Assembly (NCBI GenBank): GCA_000720805.1
Contig: JODI01000108.1
Coordinates: 1 to 24,627 of the forward strand
Reading direction: 5' to 3'
DNA: 24,627 bases
From: Streptomyces violaceoruber
GTDB lineage: Bacteria > Actinomycetota > Actinomycetes > Streptomycetales > Streptomycetaceae
The notes under the pieces are model-generated. The model did no database searches, was not told the DNA's origin, and saw only the letters and a program-made list of their open reading frames with translations. Position numbers and translations under genes: made by a program. Below are positions 21,931 to 24,627 of the stretch, piece after piece (positions within the stretch are counted from its first letter, which is position 1; each line of letters begins with the position of its first letter).

Positions 21931-23041
21931 CAGGGTCATTGCATGATCGAGATCTGTCTGGGTTCGTCAGGTGAGACCGAGGGCTCGTAGGGGCCGGTAG
22001 TAGTCGCGGCCGGTGTGGCGGAGGGCGGCGGCGATGTTGGTCTGGCCGTCCTGGCGGAAGACGCTGATGGCGAGGTTGCGCAGGGAAGCCATGGCGCGGG
22101 GCAGGGTGCCGGTGCGGACCTTGGAGTCGTCCTCGCGGAACGTGCGGTCCCGCACGCGGTGCAGGAGCTCGATACCCCAGTGGCCTCTGATCCAGGTGGC
22201 GAGCTCGGTGCAGGTGGCGTCGAAGACGCTCAGGCTGGTGATCAGGTAGACGCGCTCGATGGTCAGCTTCCCGGTACTCAAGTCGCGTCGCCACCGTAGG
22301 ACTTGGATCGCCTGGCGGGCGCCGGGGTAGTCGAGGTGGCTGAACGCGGCGACCTTGAGCCGGCGGATCTCGTCGCGGTGGTGGGCGTGGTCGCGAGTGC
22401 GGTGCCCGAGCGGGATGTCCCGCCAGGGCAGCTTCCTGACCTGGGCATACAGGCCCGGATGGTTCTTCTTCACGACGGCCACGTAGTACGCGCCGCGACT
22501 GCTCAGACAGGTCCCGTGGTCGTGCTGGGTGTGCAGGGCGTCGACGGTCACCACCGCGTTCTCCACCTCGAGCCCGTCCCGCAACGGCGCGAAGGAGGGA
22601 ATCTCGTTGCTCTTGGAAGCGACCTGCCGCTGGGCCAGGACCACGCCGTGGTGGTCCATCGCCGCCAGCAGCTGGATCGCTGCGGCCGCCCGGGTTCGCG
22701 ACCCGCGGACCACCTTGCCGTCGACCGCGATCACCCGCCGCACCGGCCCTGTCTCCACCTCCGGCTCGACCGGGGGCGACGTTCTGGCCTGCAGATACGC
22801 GCTGATCGCCGCGTCCAGCGCGTCACCGTCCACCCGCTGCAGCAAGCGGCGCACGGTTGCGGCGTGCGGCACCGGCCGCAGACCGGTGAGCGGATCGGCA
22901 GCGAAGCCGAGGACACCCAGCACATGCTGCGGGGCGTCCACGATCCACTCGCTGATTGCGATGAGCGAGCGAGCCCCGGTCAGCACCGCCGAGACGGCCG
23001 CGCACAACAACGCGAGGGCCGGATACCGCAGTCCTCGCGCA
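21931..23041 (-). mobile_element. ISAs1-family element, right-end fragment in opposite orientation
   Basis: The outer edge is CAGGGTCATTGCATGATCG at 21931, the inverted counterpart of the left end at 15375. The element contains transposase codons from about residue 44 to the end and stops at 23041, where similarity to the first copy (15657) breaks off. It lacks the left terminal repeat and the 5' leader, so it cannot move by itself. Confidence 0.75.
21967..23041 (-). pseudogene. ISAs1-family transposase, 5' truncated
   Basis: About 357 codons remain, starting inside [19 protein letters not shown]. The DDE domain is complete: [20 protein letters not shown] (first Asp), [17 protein letters not shown] (second Asp), and [20 protein letters not shown] with the catalytic Glu of the HWxxE motif. 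It ends [13 protein letters not shown] and a stop at 21967. Compared with the first fragment, residues 1 to about 43 are missing. An internal TTG or GTG start might give a product, but no ribosome site supports it. The shared 114 bp (22928-23041 against 15657-15770, inverted) differ at a single base, so both fragments come from the same or a nearly identical element. Confidence 0.88.
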
Positions 23042-23047
23042 CACCCA

Positions 23048-23695
23048 TCAGCCCACTCGGGCGGGCCCGCGTACCACCGCGCGGGCCCGTCGGCGTCTCT
23101 GCCTGATCGTCCGTCGCCGGGTTGGCGTGGAGCTCGGACACCGTGGGTTCGACGGGCTCGGGCGAACCCAGGCCGAGTAGCGTACGGTTACGGCTGCTCC
23201 ACCCGTCGGTTCGGCTTCGAGCCCCCTTCGGAAGTTCAGCTGGTACAGCCCCTTCTCGATCCGCGCCGGGTCCTGGGTCATGCTGAAGGAGCCCATCCTG
23301 CTGGACACGTTGACGATGACGGGGTTCGGCGACTTGCGCAGCAGCGGGAGGAAGGCGTGCGTGACGCGCACGATCCCGACGACGTTCACCTCGAGCACGG
23401 CGCTCACGTCGGCCCCGGTGTACTCCTCGACGGGGCCGACCTTGCCGAGGACGCCGGCGTTGTTGACCAGGACGTCGATCGTTCCCTCATGCGCGGCGAC
23501 ATCCGCGGCCGCGGCCTGGACTGAGGCGTCGTCGGTCACGTCGATCTGGACGAACCGGGCGCCGAGCGACTTGCCGCGGCCATAATTGTTGGAGCGGCGG
23601 TATCTGGGCACGCGGTCGGGGCTCGTCCAGTATTCGTCACCAAGAACTGCCGTCTTTTCCAGCGGTACGTACCAGGACGCCTCGCTCGACATCAC
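23048..23695 (-). pseudogene. Short-chain dehydrogenase/reductase remnant
   Basis: Residues 43-146 of this frame are clearly SDR-like: SLGARFVQIDVTDDASVQAA (Asp for the adenine ring), IDVLVNNAGVLGKVGPVEEY (NNAG at 78-81), LEVNVVGIVRVTHAFLPLLR and PVIVNVSSRMGSFSMTQDP (active-site Ser). The glycine-rich TGxxxGIG cofactor motif that should precede them is replaced by unrelated sequence. After DPARIEK the YxxxK catalytic motif is missing, and the frame passes into a downstream piece (LYQLNFRRGLEAEP) and then noise. Both ends of the active core are therefore lost and the gene is dead. It abuts the truncated ISAs1 copy, which probably took part in its damage. Confidence 0.8.
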
Positions 23696-23746
23696 ATCCC
23701 CAGCCGATCAGGGCCGTAAGCACGACCAGCAAGGAGAGAAGAATGC

Positions 23747-24493
23747 CTACCTTTCGCCACCCCCTCGTCGGAGCCAGCGCGAGAATGGCTTCAGCACACC
23801 ACGGTAGAAGAGGTAGTCAGGCGTATCGTCGAGCTTCTCCCACCCCTTGTAGTGATGGACGTTCTTGATGTCCGTCGCCTCGATGCGCAGTCTCTCGAGA
23901 AGTTTCTGCACGTCGTTTCCTGGACTGTTCCCGACGAACAGCCAGAACACGTTGCCGTCCGCCTCTTCGCGCAACCGGTCAGCCAGGGCACCCCTGCTGT
24001 GCGCGGCCCACAGGTAGAACAGCACCAGAGTGGGTACGCCGTCCCGGGGGATGCTCCGTGCGATCTCCCCGACCGCCGCGGCCACGTCTTCCCCGGGACT
24101 ATCGACGCCGTACTGGCGCGCATGCCGGGCCAGCGGGTTTCCCTGCACCGCGTCCTGAGTGAACAAAGGCTTCTTCGGCAGCACCGCCCAGTCCTCGATC
24201 CACTGGGCGGCATCAGGCTGCCGGAGGCTCGGTAGCCGGTGCGCTCGTGAGGTGTAGATCCAGGGGTCTATGTCCGATGTCTCGGACAGATACGCCCCCA
24301 GCACCGCGGCCCTGCGTGCGATATCTGCCACCATCCCGCTTTCGAGCGGATAACGCCCGGATCCGGGAAAGGCGAGCACCACCCGGGCCGATTTCCGGCT
24401 GACACCTACGCGCCAAGCGGCCAAAAGGAGGGCGAACCGCCCTTTTCGGATACGTACTCCGCTCTTCAGCGGAGATGCGTCTTCCAGGCCCAT
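23747..24493 (-). CDS. TerF-like von Willebrand factor A domain protein with degenerate metal site
   Basis: From ATG at 24493 this is a protein of about 248 residues whose fold is the VWA domain found in TerF-type and related stress proteins. SARVVLAFPGSGRYPLESGM is the first strand and MIDAS loop. VADIARRAAVLGAYL, DPWIYTSRAHRLPSL, PTLVLFYLWAAHSRGALADR, NVFWLFVGNSPGNDVQKLLE and YKGWEKLDDTPDYLFYRGV follow in the usual order. The DxSxS metal motif is replaced by PGSGR and the usual Asp after LFxS is absent (LFYLWA), so metal-dependent binding is probably lost. A GTG at 24550 would add 19 Cys-rich residues that look spurious. A TTGAAA-like hexamer (minus strand, 24534-24529) upstream of the ATG would fit a nearly leaderless transcript. 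Function is unknown. Confidence 0.65.
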   Translation of the reverse strand: MGLEDASPLKSGVRIRKGRFALLLAAWRVGVSRKSARVVLAFPGSGRYPLESGMVADIARRAAVLGAYLSETSDIDPWIYTSRAHRLPSLRQPDAAQWIEDWAVLPKKPLFTQDAVQGNPLARHARQYGVDSPGEDVAAAVGEIARSIPRDGVPTLVLFYLWAAHSRGALADRLREEADGNVFWLFVGNSPGNDVQKLLERLRIEATDIKNVHHYKGWEKLDDTPDYLFYRGVLKPFSRWLRRGGGER

Positions 24494-24627
24494 GAACCGG
24501 AGACTACAACACCGACACAGTGAGCCTTTTTCAACCTGCTTCCGCAGCACAGTGGTTGGGCTGACAACGTGGTGAAGCCCCTGGTAGATGGGTTTTCGAC
24601 CAAGAGAACCGTCTCCACCAGAGGCTT

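Noticed and set aside
15375..23041. A functional composite transposon carrying the pao-like operon
   Set aside because: Neither ISAs1 fragment is complete, no full transposase gene with its start is present, and no target duplication is visible; a past rearrangement is the safer reading.
1..24627. CRISPR arrays, tRNA or rRNA genes
   Set aside because: No regularly spaced repeats, tRNA-like cloverleaf signatures or rRNA sequence were recognised.

Overview
The window looks like actinobacterial, most likely Streptomyces-type, DNA. Base composition is very GC-rich, third codon positions are strongly G/C, GTG starts and 4-nt GTGA gene overlaps are common, and the gene families are typical of that group (NACHT proteins with membrane-spanning C-termini, EACC1/caspase pairs, small AHA-type secreted proteins, TetR regulators). 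About a third of the recognisable genes are broken and four insertion-sequence bodies or fragments are present. This suggests an accessory region such as a chromosome arm or large plasmid; that placement is inference. Layout: 1-1762 holds three decayed genes: an IS5-family transposase entering from the left edge, a HAD-type hydrolase remnant, and a frameshifted conserved actinobacterial protein. 1983-4382 (minus) is a large NACHT NTPase with a hydrophobic C-terminal half. 4740-6281 is a divergent pair, an NAD(P)-binding reductase and a TetR regulator, with a 19-bp operator-like palindrome between them. 6355-8022 is a complete ISL3-family element with matching terminal inverted repeats. 8123-8764 (minus) is an aminoglycoside-adenylyltransferase-like nucleotidyltransferase, followed by a DNA-ligase scrap. 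9200-11345 contains two tandemly duplicated six-cysteine secreted proteins and remnants of two other secreted proteins. 11697-14043 has an acidic orphan protein and a compact two-gene EACC1 + membrane caspase module (12296-14043), the best candidate here for a defence or cell-death system. 14386-14665 is a gene-free stretch with a perfect 68-bp palindrome followed by sequence resembling a degraded group II intron 5' end. 14730-15374 is a methyltransferase cut inside its SAM-binding motif by an ISAs1-family element. 15375-23041 is bracketed by two oppositely oriented ISAs1 fragments sharing 114 bp. Between them lie a TetR regulator and a divergent paoABCD-like operon for a molybdenum aldehyde oxidoreductase: a [2Fe-2S] subunit, an FAD/[4Fe-4S] subunit, a molybdopterin subunit and an XdhC/PaoD-type maturation protein. 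The FAD subunit has an in-frame TAA at codon 270, and the maturation gene runs on about 90 codons past its expected end. The right edge has a decayed short-chain dehydrogenase and a TerF-like von Willebrand A protein with a degenerate metal site. How the genes work together: the two TetR genes probably control their divergent neighbours. The pao-like genes would make one enzyme plus its cofactor-insertion factor. The EACC1 and caspase genes are five bases apart and almost certainly co-translated. The rest is mainly a record of insertion, duplication and decay.
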